Positions 53,599 through 62,439 are shown, counted from the stretch's first letter. The stretch is 64,000 bases of DNA from Brumimicrobium sp035497735 (GCA_035497735.1 DATJCX010000004.1:13347-77346), one strand, 5' to 3'. Notes: generated from the sequence alone by a model not told the origin. Translations and numbers: made by a program.

Positions 53599-53847
53599 TT
53601 ATGCTTTAAGATCTTTGATGTTTTCTTTCATGTTTTCCACACCATCCTTACCTTTTGCCATCATTTCTTCCGCTTTGTGTTTTAATGATGATAAAGAGTC
53701 TTTTACTTTGTCTTTTGCGTCTTCAATAGAGTCAGCAATGTTTTCACGAGTCTCTTTTCCACTTGCAGGTGCAAATAATAATGCGATTCCTGCTCCAATA
53801 ATAGCTCCTCCTAGGGCAGCAATTACAATTTTTGAATTGTTGTTCAT
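53599..53847 (-). CDS. YtxH-domain protein
   Basis: An 82-residue protein with a glycine-rich membrane helix IVIAALGGAIIGAGIALLFA followed by PASGKETRENI and a coiled-coil tail (LSSLKHKAEEMMAKGKDG), the signature of YtxH general-stress proteins. First gene of the three-gene unit. The downstream order YtxH, holin-like, helical protein is characteristic of Bacteroidetes stress operons. Confidence 0.87.
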   Translation of the reverse strand: MNNNSKIVIAALGGAIIGAGIALLFAPASGKETRENIADSIEDAKDKVKDSLSSLKHKAEEMMAKGKDGVENMKENIKDLKA

Positions 53848-54076
53848 AATTTTTTAATTTTAATTGATTAATACTCCTATAAATATACATCGAACTCATG
53901 GGTATAAAAAGTTAATACTCTTAAAAAATGCTAAATGAGTCAATTAAGGTGTTTTACGTGAAGTTTGACGAACGTAATTCATTTTTGATACCAAGTGGAA
54001 CAAAATGTAATAAATCGAGTCGCTAACAAGGGTTGAATCGATTCCTTGTTGTGATGGGGAAATGTAGGTGTAAAAA
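53848..54076. other. Intergenic gap upstream of the YtxH operon
   Basis: Short AT-rich gap. A 77-codon minus-strand frame lies here (53944-54177) but it overlaps the terminator and the following gene and shows no protein-like character. Presumably the YtxH promoter lies near 53850-53900. Confidence 0.4.
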
Positions 54077-54104
54077 AAAGGACCATTCTTTCGAATGATC
54101 CTTT
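54077..54104 (-). terminator. Terminator of the small T9SS cargo gene
   Basis: AAAGGATCATTC/GAATGGTCCTTT-type hairpin (one mismatch) read on the minus strand, followed by TTTTT, 20 bp after the stop codon of the gene at 54125-54874. Confidence 0.8.
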
Positions 54105-54124
54105 CTCTAAAAATAATGTTATGA

Positions 54125-54874
54125 TTATTTATTGATAACCAATTTGTTTGTTTTAACAACTTCACCGTTTGCATCAACTACTTTGTAGATGTAAACTCCA
54201 TTGTTTAAGTTAGAAACATCAACTTTCGCTGTTCCGCTGATAGTTGTATTAACAACTACTTGGCCAGTGATTGAAGAAATAACAATGTTTCCATTTTCTA
54301 AACCATCAACTTGGAAGTTAACTAAGTTTTTAGCCGGGTTAGGGAAAACTTTGATATCTTTTGTATTGATAGCAATTGAAGAAGAAGTTCCTACTAAGAA
54401 CGCATCTGTATTGTTATCATTGTTAGTATCATTTGGATCTTCTGGAACTAATTCATTCACTGGGTCTTCACTAATACCTAATACCCATACTGCTACTACG
54501 TTACCTTCCCAAGTAGATGTGTTTACAGAAAATGGATTGTCAAAAGCACCTTCAATCATTGAAGAAGGGACAGTCATACCAGTTTCCCATGCCATTGGTA
54601 ATTCAACACCTTCTACTTGGTTAAGAGTTCCGTCTGATAAAGCGAAAAGCTCTTGTGTAGCTTGGTCAATCACACGAACACCAATAAACCATAATGAACT
54701 GTTTGCAGGAATTGTAGCTCCATTATTTTTAATTGTAAATGCAATTGGTTGGCTAGCAACTGGCCCAACAGTTGACATTGAAGCTGGGGTAACTAAGTTA
54801 ACCTCTAGGTCGTACTGACCAAATGCAGTAACAGCTATAAAAATAGAAGCTACTAAAGTGTAAATTTTTCTCAT
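54125..54874 (-). CDS. Small T9SS type A cargo protein
   Basis: A 249-residue exported protein. Signal peptide YTLVASIFIAVTAFGQ; a beta-sandwich of about 150 residues (LEVNLVTPASMSTVGPVASQ; AFTIKNNGATIPANSSLWFI) resembling CARDB-like modules; then a type A T9SS sorting domain from VFPNPAKNLVNFQVDGLENG to VKTNKLVINK. The ATG at 54874 gives the signal peptide directly; the in-frame start at 54907 is less good. Surface-exposed or released; ligand unknown. Confidence 0.85.
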   Translation of the reverse strand: MRKIYTLVASIFIAVTAFGQYDLEVNLVTPASMSTVGPVASQPIAFTIKNNGATIPANSSLWFIGVRVIDQATQELFALSDGTLNQVEGVELPMAWETGMTVPSSMIEGAFDNPFSVNTSTWEGNVVAVWVLGISEDPVNELVPEDPNDTNNDNNTDAFLVGTSSSIAINTKDIKVFPNPAKNLVNFQVDGLENGNIVISSITGQVVVNTTISGTAKVDVSNLNNGVYIYKVVDANGEVVKTNKLVINK

Positions 54875-54998
54875 ATTATTTGTTTTTATAATTTTAATAA
54901 TAGCCAAATATAAGAAAAGTATTTTACATCTGCCTTTTTCTGTTTATAATTTTTGCTGAAACGTAATTTTCACTGATTAGTGGTGTTTTAATGTTTCG

Positions 54999-55012
54999 GA
55001 TGAAAATTCATC
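54999..55012. promoter_or_regulatory. Dyad GATGAA-AA-TTCATC upstream of ric
   Basis: Perfect 6-bp arms around a 2-base spacer, 131 bp upstream of the ric start. The arrangement GATG...CATC resembles NsrR-type operators (Rrf2 family), and an Rrf2 gene ends this gene cluster; binding is inferred only. Confidence 0.4.
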
Positions 55013-55057
55013 TACCTCCTTACTATTTAGACCTATTCTAAACAAATGTTTGGAAAC

Positions 55058-55069
55058 TGACAAAAGTCA
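55058..55069. promoter_or_regulatory. Candidate CRP/FNR-type site TGAC-N4-GTCA upstream of ric
   Basis: TGACAAAAGTCA has the spacing of CRP/FNR-family half sites. Centre at 55063.5, about 40 bp before the TAAATTTG -7 box, a suitable position for an activator. No CRP/FNR gene lies in the window. Confidence 0.5.
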
Positions 55070-55103
55070 TATTGAAAATAGAGGCATTTGAATACTTCTA
55101 TTG

Positions 55104-55111
55104 TAAATTTG
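55104..55111 (+). promoter_or_regulatory. -7 box TAAATTTG of ric
   Basis: TAAATTTG matches TAnnTTTG; it lies 31 bases before the ATG at 55143. No -33 TTTG at the proper spacing (the nearest, 55087-55090, is 13 bp away), which fits an activator-dependent promoter. Confidence 0.55.
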
Positions 55112-55142
55112 CAACAACAAATTATTGAAAAACTAATTATAG

Positions 55143-56354
55143 ATGGAAGCAATCGGAAAAAATATAATCAATGTTCAAGAGATTGAGCCAAGATTTAGAC
55201 ACCAAACTATTTTCGAAACTTATGAAAGTTTGGCTGAAGGTGAGAGTTTAACAATTCATAATAATCATGACCCAGTTCCTGTTTATTATCAAATGTTGGA
55301 TTTATTTGGAGAAACGTTTACTTGGGAATACGAACAACGCGGACCAGAATGGTGGGATGTTGTGGTAACGAAAGTTGATTTTACTTCACAAGGAATTAAA
55401 CAAACTACCGATGGTGAGTTAGTTGTCGATGTTCCTTCAATTTCTAACCATACTTTAAAGCATCAAACAATTTTTCAAGTTTTTGAAGGATTAAAACCAG
55501 GGAAATCATTTATTATTCACAACGACCATGACCCTAAACCAGTATTTTACCAATTACAATCCATGCATGGAGATGTATTTACTTGGGAATATTTGGAGCA
55601 AGGACCTCAGTGGTGGGATATACGCGTAACTATGAAAGTAGAAGAAAGTAAAGAAACAATTGGAGAAATTGTTGCGAAGAATTTTCACGCAGCAGAAATT
55701 TTTAAAAGGTATGGAATCGACTTCTGTTGCCAAGGAAACAGAACGGTAAAGCAAGCAGCTACCGAAAAAGGAATCGATCCTGTTAAGTTAGAAGAAGAAC
55801 TTCGTAAACCAACATCAGGAAGTGCAGGTGGAGCAATCCATAACTTCGATGAATGGGACTTAGGGTTCTTAGCTGATTATGTTGTAAACACACATCATAA
55901 GTATGTTAAAAAGACTTTGCCTGAATTAAATATGTATTCAGATAAAGTAGCAAAAGTTCACGGTGGAAGACATCCTGAATTACATACGATTAATGAATTG
56001 GTTCAGCAAATTACAAGAGAATTTGTCTCACACATGAAAGATGAAGAGGAGATTTTATTCCCAATGGTAAAAGAAATTGAAAATGCGAAGGAAAATGGTA
56101 CTTCATTCAGGCCAGAAAAAAGCTTTGAGAAAGTTGTGGACCAAGCAGAAGCTGAACATAAAGATGTTGGATATGCACTTGAGGAAATTAGAAGATTGAG
56201 TGCTGAATATACATTGCCGGAAGATGCTTGTGCAAGTTATACTTTGCTGTTCAAAATGTTAGAAGAACTTGAAGGTGATACTTTTACACATATTCACTTA
56301 GAAAACAACTTAATGTTCCCTAAGGCAATTGAATTAGAGAAAACATTAGTTTAA
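55143..56354 (+). CDS. ric: RIC/ScdA-type di-iron protein fused to two DUF2249 domains
   Basis: A 403-residue protein of the YtfE/ScdA/RIC family that releases iron to repair nitrosatively damaged Fe-S clusters. Two DUF2249 domains come first (about residues 16-77 and 105-165), each with HQTIFxxxExLxxGxSxxIHN-DHxPxPxxYQ and WWDxxVT. Then the ScdA-N domain with FKRYGIDFCCQGNRTVKQAA and a hemerythrin-like domain whose iron ligands lie in NTHHKYV, SHMKDEEEILF, EAEHKDVGYAL and FTHIHLENNLMF. Usual RIC proteins lack the DUF2249 pair. A terminator follows at once, so it is mostly monocistronic. Confidence 0.95.
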   Translation: MEAIGKNIINVQEIEPRFRHQTIFETYESLAEGESLTIHNNHDPVPVYYQMLDLFGETFTWEYEQRGPEWWDVVVTKVDFTSQGIKQTTDGELVVDVPSISNHTLKHQTIFQVFEGLKPGKSFIIHNDHDPKPVFYQLQSMHGDVFTWEYLEQGPQWWDIRVTMKVEESKETIGEIVAKNFHAAEIFKRYGIDFCCQGNRTVKQAATEKGIDPVKLEEELRKPTSGSAGGAIHNFDEWDLGFLADYVVNTHHKYVKKTLPELNMYSDKVAKVHGGRHPELHTINELVQQITREFVSHMKDEEEILFPMVKEIENAKENGTSFRPEKSFEKVVDQAEAEHKDVGYALEEIRRLSAEYTLPEDACASYTLLFKMLEELEGDTFTHIHLENNLMFPKAIELEKTLV

Positions 56355-56372
56355 TCCCAGACCAATTGAAAG

Positions 56373-56413
56373 CCGCTTTATTCAATTGGATATTGGATAA
56401 AGCGGTTTTTTTT
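56373..56413 (+). terminator. Rho-independent terminator of ric
   Basis: CCGCTTTAT (56373-56381) pairs with ATAAAGCGG (56397-56405); an inner CAAT/ATTG extends the stem. Eight T residues (56406-56413) follow. Confidence 0.88.
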
Positions 56414-56485
56414 GACTAATAAGTTGTTTTTATTTAAATTTAGAGTGAAATACTATCGCTCCCACTTCACAAGCAATTAGAAATT

Positions 56486-57310
56486 ATGGTCATCAACGAA
56501 AAAACAAAAATCGCACATATTTTAAAAGAGCATCCTGATGCTTTGCAAATTATTGTTGCCTTATCACCTGACTTTAAAAAGCTTTTAAATCCGATTCTTA
56601 GGAAACTTGTAGCAGGTAGAGCGAGCATTTCTATGGCTTCTAAAATGGGAGGTGTTAAACCAGAAGATTTCTTTAATGCTTTGAAGCCGCTAGGTTTTGA
56701 AATTGATGAGAATTTTGAAAGTGATGAAGATTTAGTTGTTGAAACTGCCTTACCTGAATTTCTAAGTGGTAGAAAAAACGAGCAGATTATTGAGTTTGAT
56801 GTTCGTAAAATGATTGCTGATGGCGGCGATCCCTTGCGTCCAATTCAAGAAAAGGTAAGGAAGTTAAAAGTAGGAGAGGTCTTGCTAATTGTTGCCGATT
56901 TTGAGCCTGTGCCTTTGATTCGACTACTTGGGAACCAAGGTTTTGAATCTCACGTTAGAACGCTTGCAGCGGATAAAATTGAAACTTATTTCTTTAAGTC
57001 TAAGCAGAAAGAGGGTGATGTCAATGAATTAAAGGTGGACGATGTTGAAAACTCAGATGACTGGGAAGAAATCATGTCTGCTTATCAAGATTCTTTGGTG
57101 GAAATTGATGTACGTCAATTGGAAATGCCTGGTCCGATGGTAGCGATATTGGAAGCTTTAGAAGAACTGCCTGAAGAAAAAGCATTATATGTCAATCATA
57201 AGAAAGTTCCTATGTTTTTACTGTCGGAATTAAAAGACAGAAACTTTGACTACCGTATCAATGAGTTAGAAAATGGGGAAGTGAAATTAATCATATTTAA
57301 AGCCAAGTAA
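56486..57310 (+). CDS. DUF1858-DUF2249 protein
   Basis: A 274-residue soluble protein. The N-terminal DUF1858 module (about residues 1-65; TKIAHILKEHPDALQIIVAL) is followed by two DUF2249 domains (EFDVRKMIADGGDPLRPIQE to about 175; EIDVRQLEMPGPMVAILEAL to the C terminus). The same domain kinds are found in Fe-S repair and nitrosative-stress proteins. The stop codon is directly followed by the ATG of the next gene, so they are co-translated. Molecular function unknown; DUF2249 may bind small redox-active sulfur or NO species. Confidence 0.85.
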   Translation: MVINEKTKIAHILKEHPDALQIIVALSPDFKKLLNPILRKLVAGRASISMASKMGGVKPEDFFNALKPLGFEIDENFESDEDLVVETALPEFLSGRKNEQIIEFDVRKMIADGGDPLRPIQEKVRKLKVGEVLLIVADFEPVPLIRLLGNQGFESHVRTLAADKIETYFFKSKQKEGDVNELKVDDVENSDDWEEIMSAYQDSLVEIDVRQLEMPGPMVAILEALEELPEEKALYVNHKKVPMFLLSELKDRNFDYRINELENGEVKLIIFKAK

Positions 57311-58588
57311 ATGTTTGCACCATCAGTAGGAGGATTACAACAAACGACGAATTATAAAATAGTATTACCGTTTTATGCCTATGCTTCTTTAGCATTTTTA
57401 GTGGCTGCCGTTTTACTATTTTTTAATACAGATTTAATTGTTGCTAATTACATTAATCCAAAAGCTTTAGCGCTTACACATACGATGGCGCTTGCTTGGG
57501 GAACGATGATTATTTTTGGTGCCTCTTATCAGTTGTTGCCCGTTTTAATCGAAGGGAAATTAAAAAGTGAAAAACTGGCTTATTCTACATTGATTTTTTC
57601 AGGAATAGGAATTCCTATCTTGATTTATGGCTTTTATGTTTTTGATTATCAGGTTTTAATGCCTTTGGGTGCAGTGTTGGTGAATTTAGGAATTCTAAGT
57701 TACTTCATTAATGTTCTTTTAAGTGCCTTTGAAAGTGAAAAGCAAAATGTACACGCGTGGTTTATCATTACGGCTTCTGTTTGGCTGTTTTCTACTACAA
57801 TATTTGGAATGTTATTGGTCTTTAATTTAGAATATCATTTCCTAGCCAAAGATTCATGGAGTTATCTTTCTATTCATGCGCATTTGGGAATTGTTGGTTG
57901 GTTTTTACTTTTAGTTATAGGAGTGGGTTCGCGCTTAATTCCGATGTTTTTAATTTCGAAATATGAAAACACAAAGGCCTTGTGGAGAATTTTTATCTTG
58001 ATAAACTCTGGACTAATTGCTTTTATTATCTTTCAGTTATTCCATATTGAAAAGTTATATTTATTCCTTCCAATATTTTTGATACTTGGTGGTGTAGCGA
58101 ATTTCGTTTATTATATTCTACAAGCTCGAAAAGTTAGAATTAGGAGAAGAGTAGATAATCAATTGAAAACTTCGATTTTGTCAGTTATACAGATGTTGCT
58201 ACCGATTTTAGTATTGGTGATTATCGTCTTGTTTTTACCTAGTAGAACGAATTTAAATGTGACCACGCTTTATGGTTTTACAATCTTTTTTGGTTGGATA
58301 ACGGCTATCATTTTGGGAATGACTTATAAAACCCTACCTTTTATTGTTTGGAATAAGGTGTATGATAGTAAGGCAAGGAGAGGGAAGACCTTAACGCCAA
58401 AAGATTTGTTTAATGAAAAAATGTACGATGTAGGGATGATTGCTTATTTATCTGGCTTTTTTATCTTTATTTTGGGAGTAATTATTGTCAATAGTTTTCT
58501 CTTGAAATTAGGTGCTGCTGGTTTGGTTGTTTCAGCTGCATTGTACTTTATAAATACAAGTAAAACAATATTACATAAAACCAAATAA
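57311..58588 (+). CDS. NnrS/cbb3-oxidase-I-like heme-copper membrane protein
   Basis: A 425-residue protein with about 12 helices. Histidine-bearing helices (ALTHTMALAWGTMIIFGASY; SIHAHLGIVGWFLLLVIGVG) look like those of heme-copper oxidase subunit I/NnrS-type proteins, but the full oxidase set of metal-ligand histidines is not evident, so a respiratory oxidase is unlikely. In Bacteroidetes such genes lie beside ric and DUF2249 genes and are linked to nitric oxide handling. ATG immediately after the stop of the DUF2249 gene. Confidence 0.7.
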   Translation: MFAPSVGGLQQTTNYKIVLPFYAYASLAFLVAAVLLFFNTDLIVANYINPKALALTHTMALAWGTMIIFGASYQLLPVLIEGKLKSEKLAYSTLIFSGIGIPILIYGFYVFDYQVLMPLGAVLVNLGILSYFINVLLSAFESEKQNVHAWFIITASVWLFSTTIFGMLLVFNLEYHFLAKDSWSYLSIHAHLGIVGWFLLLVIGVGSRLIPMFLISKYENTKALWRIFILINSGLIAFIIFQLFHIEKLYLFLPIFLILGGVANFVYYILQARKVRIRRRVDNQLKTSILSVIQMLLPILVLVIIVLFLPSRTNLNVTTLYGFTIFFGWITAIILGMTYKTLPFIVWNKVYDSKARRGKTLTPKDLFNEKMYDVGMIAYLSGFFIFILGVIIVNSFLLKLGAAGLVVSAALYFINTSKTILHKTK

Positions 58589-58590
58589 GT

Positions 58591-58929
58591 ATGTCAGACG
58601 GAATTATTACAACAACGAATAATGCAGAATTGGGAGAATTCGCATTGTCAGGATTATATGGAGTAGATGACCCAGAAGTGGGGTTAAATGTTGTTGATTT
58701 AGGGTTGATTTATCATTTAGACTTTGATGAAGTAAAAAAGAAACTATATTGCAAAATGACATTGACGACACAGTTCTGTCCAATGGGTGATACCATCACA
58801 GGAGATGTGACCAATGTATTGAAAGAAGCTTTTCCAGATTGGACAGTTTTGATAGACTTGACATTTGACCCAGCTTGGGATCAGTCTATGATTTCTCCTG
58901 AAGGAAGAGACTTTTTAGGACAATATTAA
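58591..58929 (+). CDS. MIP18/DUF59-type metal-sulfur cluster assembly factor
   Basis: A 112-residue protein with VDDPEVGLNVVDLGLIYHLD and the reactive cysteine motif TTQFCPMGDTITGDV, as in SufT/PaaD/MIP18 proteins that help mature Fe-S proteins. It starts two bases after the NnrS-like gene and is followed by the Rrf2 regulator, forming one operon. The link to Fe-S repair fits with ric upstream. Confidence 0.9.
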   Translation: MSDGIITTTNNAELGEFALSGLYGVDDPEVGLNVVDLGLIYHLDFDEVKKKLYCKMTLTTQFCPMGDTITGDVTNVLKEAFPDWTVLIDLTFDPAWDQSMISPEGRDFLGQY

Positions 58930-58977
58930 TTATAGGTTCACTATAAAAAGTGAGTATAAGCAAAAGAAACAGTATAT

Positions 58978-59409
58978 ATGTTAAGTCAAACGTCTAAAAT
59001 AGCGATAAAAGCGATAATCTATCTTTCAGACATTAGTTTTGATGGAAAGAAAGCTGGCGTGAACGAAGTTGCAGAAAAAATAAATGCAAGTAAACATACC
59101 GTGAGCAAGGCACTTCAAACATTAGTTAGGAGTGAGGTTATCAACAGTCAAAAAGGTCCTACCGGTGGCTTTTATTTAAGTGAAAAACAACAATCGCAAG
59201 CAATCTATAAGATCATAGAAGCAATTGATGGCGGAACTTTGTTTACAGAGTGTGGCCTAGGATTAAAATTGTGTTCAGAAACGAGACCTTGTCCAATTCA
59301 CAACGAATATAAAGTTGTTAGAGAACGATTAGAAAGTATATTTAAAGAAAAGAAGGTGCAAGATTTGCGAGAAACTGTCTCTGATGGACTTGCCTTTCTT
59401 ATGGATTGA
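58978..59409 (+). CDS. Rrf2-family transcriptional regulator (NsrR-like)
   Basis: A 143-residue winged-helix regulator: recognition part KINASKHTVSKALQTLVRSE, wing QKGPTGGFYLSEK and three cysteines in ECGLGLKLCSETRPCPIHNE that can hold an Fe-S cluster. Clusters of this kind sense NO or cluster status (NsrR, IscR). As last gene of the cluster it probably controls the operon; the GATG/CATC dyad upstream of ric is a possible target. Confidence 0.92.
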   Translation: MLSQTSKIAIKAIIYLSDISFDGKKAGVNEVAEKINASKHTVSKALQTLVRSEVINSQKGPTGGFYLSEKQQSQAIYKIIEAIDGGTLFTECGLGLKLCSETRPCPIHNEYKVVRERLESIFKEKKVQDLRETVSDGLAFLMD

Positions 59410-59435
59410 TACTTTTCTTTTTATTGCAATTAGGG

Positions 59436-59475
59436 AGGCTAATAAGTTTGAATTTATATTCGTACTTATTAGCCT
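59436..59475. terminator. Bidirectional terminator between Rrf2 and OmpA/TPR genes
   Basis: AGGCTAATAAG (59436-59446) and CTTATTAGCCT (59465-59475) form a perfect 11-bp stem between convergent genes. Confidence 0.8.
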
Positions 59476-59502
59476 TTACTATTTTTATTAGATTGGAAAA
59501 TT

Positions 59503-61482
59503 TTACTTCACAACAATAAACTCTGTTCTTCTATTGATTTGGTGTAGTCTTTCCTTTTCCTCTTCTGAAGAAGCATTATTAATTTCTTCTTCACTAATTT
59601 TCAATTTACTTTCTCCGAATCCTTTATATGTTAAACGACCTTCATCAATTCCACTAGAAATGATGTATTCAGCAGAACGCTGAGCTCTTCTCTCAGACAA
59701 CCATTGATTGTATCCATCTTCACCTCTTGTGTCTGTATGCGCTCGTAAATCGATGTGCATCTCTGGATTGTTGTTTAAAATTTTGATAATTTTATCCAAT
59801 TCAGCTTTTGCGTCTTCCCTCAAGTAAGAACTGTTTAAATCGAAGTGAATTGGTTCAAGTTGAACAACTTCGTTTAAGTCCGTTTTATCGATTTCGATGG
59901 CAACCAATTTATAGTTAGCTTCAACTCTCTCATTTTCAGCAAGTGTGTTTGAGAAATTGTATTCATCAGCAACAAAACCGTTCTTTTCAATCTTTAGCGT
60001 ATAATCGATTTCATCAGAATAGGAGTAAGGAATAATTTGTGTTTCAAAATTTCCTTCATCATCTGTTGTTATGCTTGCAAAAGTTTCATTCGTTTTATTA
60101 TCGATTAAAACAATTGTAGCATTCGCAATACTTTCGTTTGAAGCTTTATCTGTTATTTTTCCTACAATCAAGTATTCTGTATTGTAAATATTCTTGATAG
60201 GTTCTTCTTGTCCGAAACTATAAATATCATCCATTCCCACACCACCTTCTCTATTCGAAGCAAAATATCCTTTCGTTTGTTCAGCATTACTAACGTATGA
60301 AAAATCATCTGCTGACGTATTGATAGGGGAGCCTAGGTTTTCAACTTTAACTCCTGCACCGCTAGTGTTTAACATTCCTGCGTAAACATCTAGACCACCT
60401 AAGCCGTAGTGTCCATTAGAAGAAAAGAATATAATGTTTTCTTCTTGGTTGTAACTTGGAAAAACTTCGTTTTGAGAAGTGTTTATCTTATCGCCAAGGT
60501 TAAAAGGTTCGCCAACAGCATTTCCGTTTTCATCTAAATCGATAGAGTAGATGTCCATTCCTCCAAAACCTCCTGGACGATTAGAAGCGAAGAATAGTTT
60601 TGTTCCGTCGTCGCTTACGTAAGGGTGAGCCGTAGAAAAGTTGTTCCCATTAATAATCCCAACTGGTCTAGCGTCCGTAAATTCATTTCCGTTTAATTTC
60701 GCTTTAAATATCTTTAAAAGCACTACATTTTCCTTGTCTGTAATCAGTTGTCCCTCTATGATATTACTTCTCGTAAAATAAACAGATCCAGTTTTCTCAT
60801 TATAAACTGCAGGACCATCGTGGTATTTGGTTTTAGCATCTGACTTTAAAATTTTCATTTTACCAATATTGCCATTCGCAGCGATAGGGGCCTTGTATAA
60901 ATCGTAGAAGTAATCTCCAGTCCAAGAATTAATTTGCTGTGCTGCCTTAACACGTCTTTGTGAACTTGCAATCAGCACTTCATCTTTACCGATGTAGCTA
61001 ACACCCATTTCCGACTTATCAGTGTTAATAGATTGATTGGTAACTCTGAATCCAGCTTTATTCTCTTTAATTTCGTCGATCGATTTATTTTGTAATAAAT
61101 CGTATGGAATGTCTGAATCTCCATAGTTTGCTATATAGGTAGAGAATAATTCATCAGATTCACCATAGTTTTCTACTTCTCTTTCTAAAAAAGCTAAGCG
61201 AAGGAATTGTTCCTGTGTTAGTAAATCTTTTCTTTTAAGGAAGCGGAACCATTCAACAGCTTTCCTTGAGTTCCCTATTTTATCATAACTATCTGCTATT
61301 CTAACTGCGACAGTAGTGGAGTCCACTTTTCGTTCAATAACGTCTTCGTATGCTTCACTAGCGTCATAATACGATTTGGCTTCATACATCTTATCTGCAT
61401 ACTTTAATCTTGCACTTTGTCCGTATGAAAGCATTGGTAAACCTACAAGTAAACCTAAAGTAATATATTTTAAATTTTTCAT
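59503..61482 (-). CDS. TPR-PD40-OmpA protein of a T9SS adhesin locus
   Basis: A 659-residue exported protein. Signal peptide LGLLVGLPMLSYGQ; TPR-like helices (about residues 20-125); PD40/WD-like beta-propeller repeats (TKLFFASNRPGGFGGMDIYS; ENIIFFSSNGHYGLGGLDVY); a CarboxypepD-like beta-sandwich (GKITDKASNESIANATIVLI); and the OmpA domain (about 550-659; HFDLNSSYLREDAKAELDKI, then RAHTDTRGEDGYNQWLSERR). The layout matches proteins near PorP/SprF genes that tie T9SS-dependent adhesion to peptidoglycan (PorE-like). Downstream of the PorP/SprF gene by 27 bp. Confidence 0.92.
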   Translation of the reverse strand: MKNLKYITLGLLVGLPMLSYGQSARLKYADKMYEAKSYYDASEAYEDVIERKVDSTTVAVRIADSYDKIGNSRKAVEWFRFLKRKDLLTQEQFLRLAFLEREVENYGESDELFSTYIANYGDSDIPYDLLQNKSIDEIKENKAGFRVTNQSINTDKSEMGVSYIGKDEVLIASSQRRVKAAQQINSWTGDYFYDLYKAPIAANGNIGKMKILKSDAKTKYHDGPAVYNEKTGSVYFTRSNIIEGQLITDKENVVLLKIFKAKLNGNEFTDARPVGIINGNNFSTAHPYVSDDGTKLFFASNRPGGFGGMDIYSIDLDENGNAVGEPFNLGDKINTSQNEVFPSYNQEENIIFFSSNGHYGLGGLDVYAGMLNTSGAGVKVENLGSPINTSADDFSYVSNAEQTKGYFASNREGGVGMDDIYSFGQEEPIKNIYNTEYLIVGKITDKASNESIANATIVLIDNKTNETFASITTDDEGNFETQIIPYSYSDEIDYTLKIEKNGFVADEYNFSNTLAENERVEANYKLVAIEIDKTDLNEVVQLEPIHFDLNSSYLREDAKAELDKIIKILNNNPEMHIDLRAHTDTRGEDGYNQWLSERRAQRSAEYIISSGIDEGRLTYKGFGESKLKISEEEINNASSEEEKERLHQINRRTEFIVVK

Positions 61483-61509
61483 TTCAATCTTTGTTAGCTG
61501 GTAATTAAG

Positions 61510-62439
61510 TTAGAAGTATCTTGGTGATGCAAAAGGTTTGCTCTTTAGGAATAAGTCATACGAAAGCATGAGCTCGTGTGTTCCGTAGTTGTGAGAACGA
61601 ATCTTTCCTGTTGAAAATTCAAATGCATAACCTATTTTAAATTGCTTGTTAATCAGTATTTGTGCATATATACCGGCACTTTCCAGTACGCGATAGTTAA
61701 CACCCAACCATAATTTATCATACATGATAAACGCAAGGTTCGCATCGATTGAAGCAGGTGCATTCTCAGTAATTTTCAACATAGCACTTGGACGAATTTT
61801 CAGCATTCTATTGGCATTAAAATATCCACCAATAGTCATGTAGTAGTGTCGCTGTGCAATGTACTTTGGATCTATAATCTGATTGGCATCTTTGATGTTG
61901 TCAATGATTTTCGGAACTGCCACACCAAGGAAGAATTGATCTGAATGGTAGTAAATACCAGCTCCGATATTAGGAAGTGCCTTGTTTTGGTACCTTACAT
62001 CAAGCATTTCGTCACTTTGATCTTCTTTGTACAAAGTTGTTAAGTCTCCGTTCAATAAACTCATACCTCCTTTAATACCAAAAGCCAATCTTCCATTGTG
62101 CTTTTTAAACTTCAAAGAGTAGGAGAAGTCTGCATTAATCCATGTCGCGTTAATTGGCCCTGCTTTGTCGTTTAACACACTTAATCCTAATCCAATATTA
62201 TCATATTTTAAAGGACTGTGAATACCAAAAGTTGTACTCATTGGTGCTCCTTTAAATCCTGCCCATTGTTGACGATGTAATGCAGAGATACTTAACATAT
62301 CATTACTTCCAGCATATGCAGGATTGTAGTACACCATATTGTCTAGGTACTGGGTAAACTGCGCTTCCTGTTGAGCTTGAATGGAGCCTGCTAAAAGTAG
62401 CATCATTCCTCCCGCTAGTATTTTGTTTCTTAGTTTCAT
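61510..62439 (-). CDS. PorP/SprF-family T9SS outer-membrane protein
   Basis: A 309-residue beta-barrel. Signal peptide GMMLLLAGSIQAQ, then FTQYLDNMVYYNPAYAGSND, the PorP/SprF hallmark. A series of barrel strands (LSISALHRQQWAGFKGAPMS) follows. SprF-type proteins work with one partner adhesin of T9SS type B, here the gene directly upstream. The C terminus (LSYDLFLKSKPFASPRYF) is typical. Sixty-odd bp separate it from the adhesin. Confidence 0.94.
   Translation of the reverse strand: MKLRNKILAGGMMLLLAGSIQAQQEAQFTQYLDNMVYYNPAYAGSNDMLSISALHRQQWAGFKGAPMSTTFGIHSPLKYDNIGLGLSVLNDKAGPINATWINADFSYSLKFKKHNGRLAFGIKGGMSLLNGDLTTLYKEDQSDEMLDVRYQNKALPNIGAGIYYHSDQFFLGVAVPKIIDNIKDANQIIDPKYIAQRHYYMTIGGYFNANRMLKIRPSAMLKITENAPASIDANLAFIMYDKLWLGVNYRVLESAGIYAQILINKQFKIGYAFEFSTGKIRSHNYGTHELMLSYDLFLKSKPFASPRYF

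Noticed and set aside
53944..54177. 77-codon minus-strand frame
   Set aside because: Overlaps the terminator and the end of the T9SS cargo gene and has no protein-like features.
57311..58588. Functional cytochrome c oxidase subunit I
   Set aside because: The length and helix count are similar, but the complete set of heme and copper histidines and partner subunits is missing.
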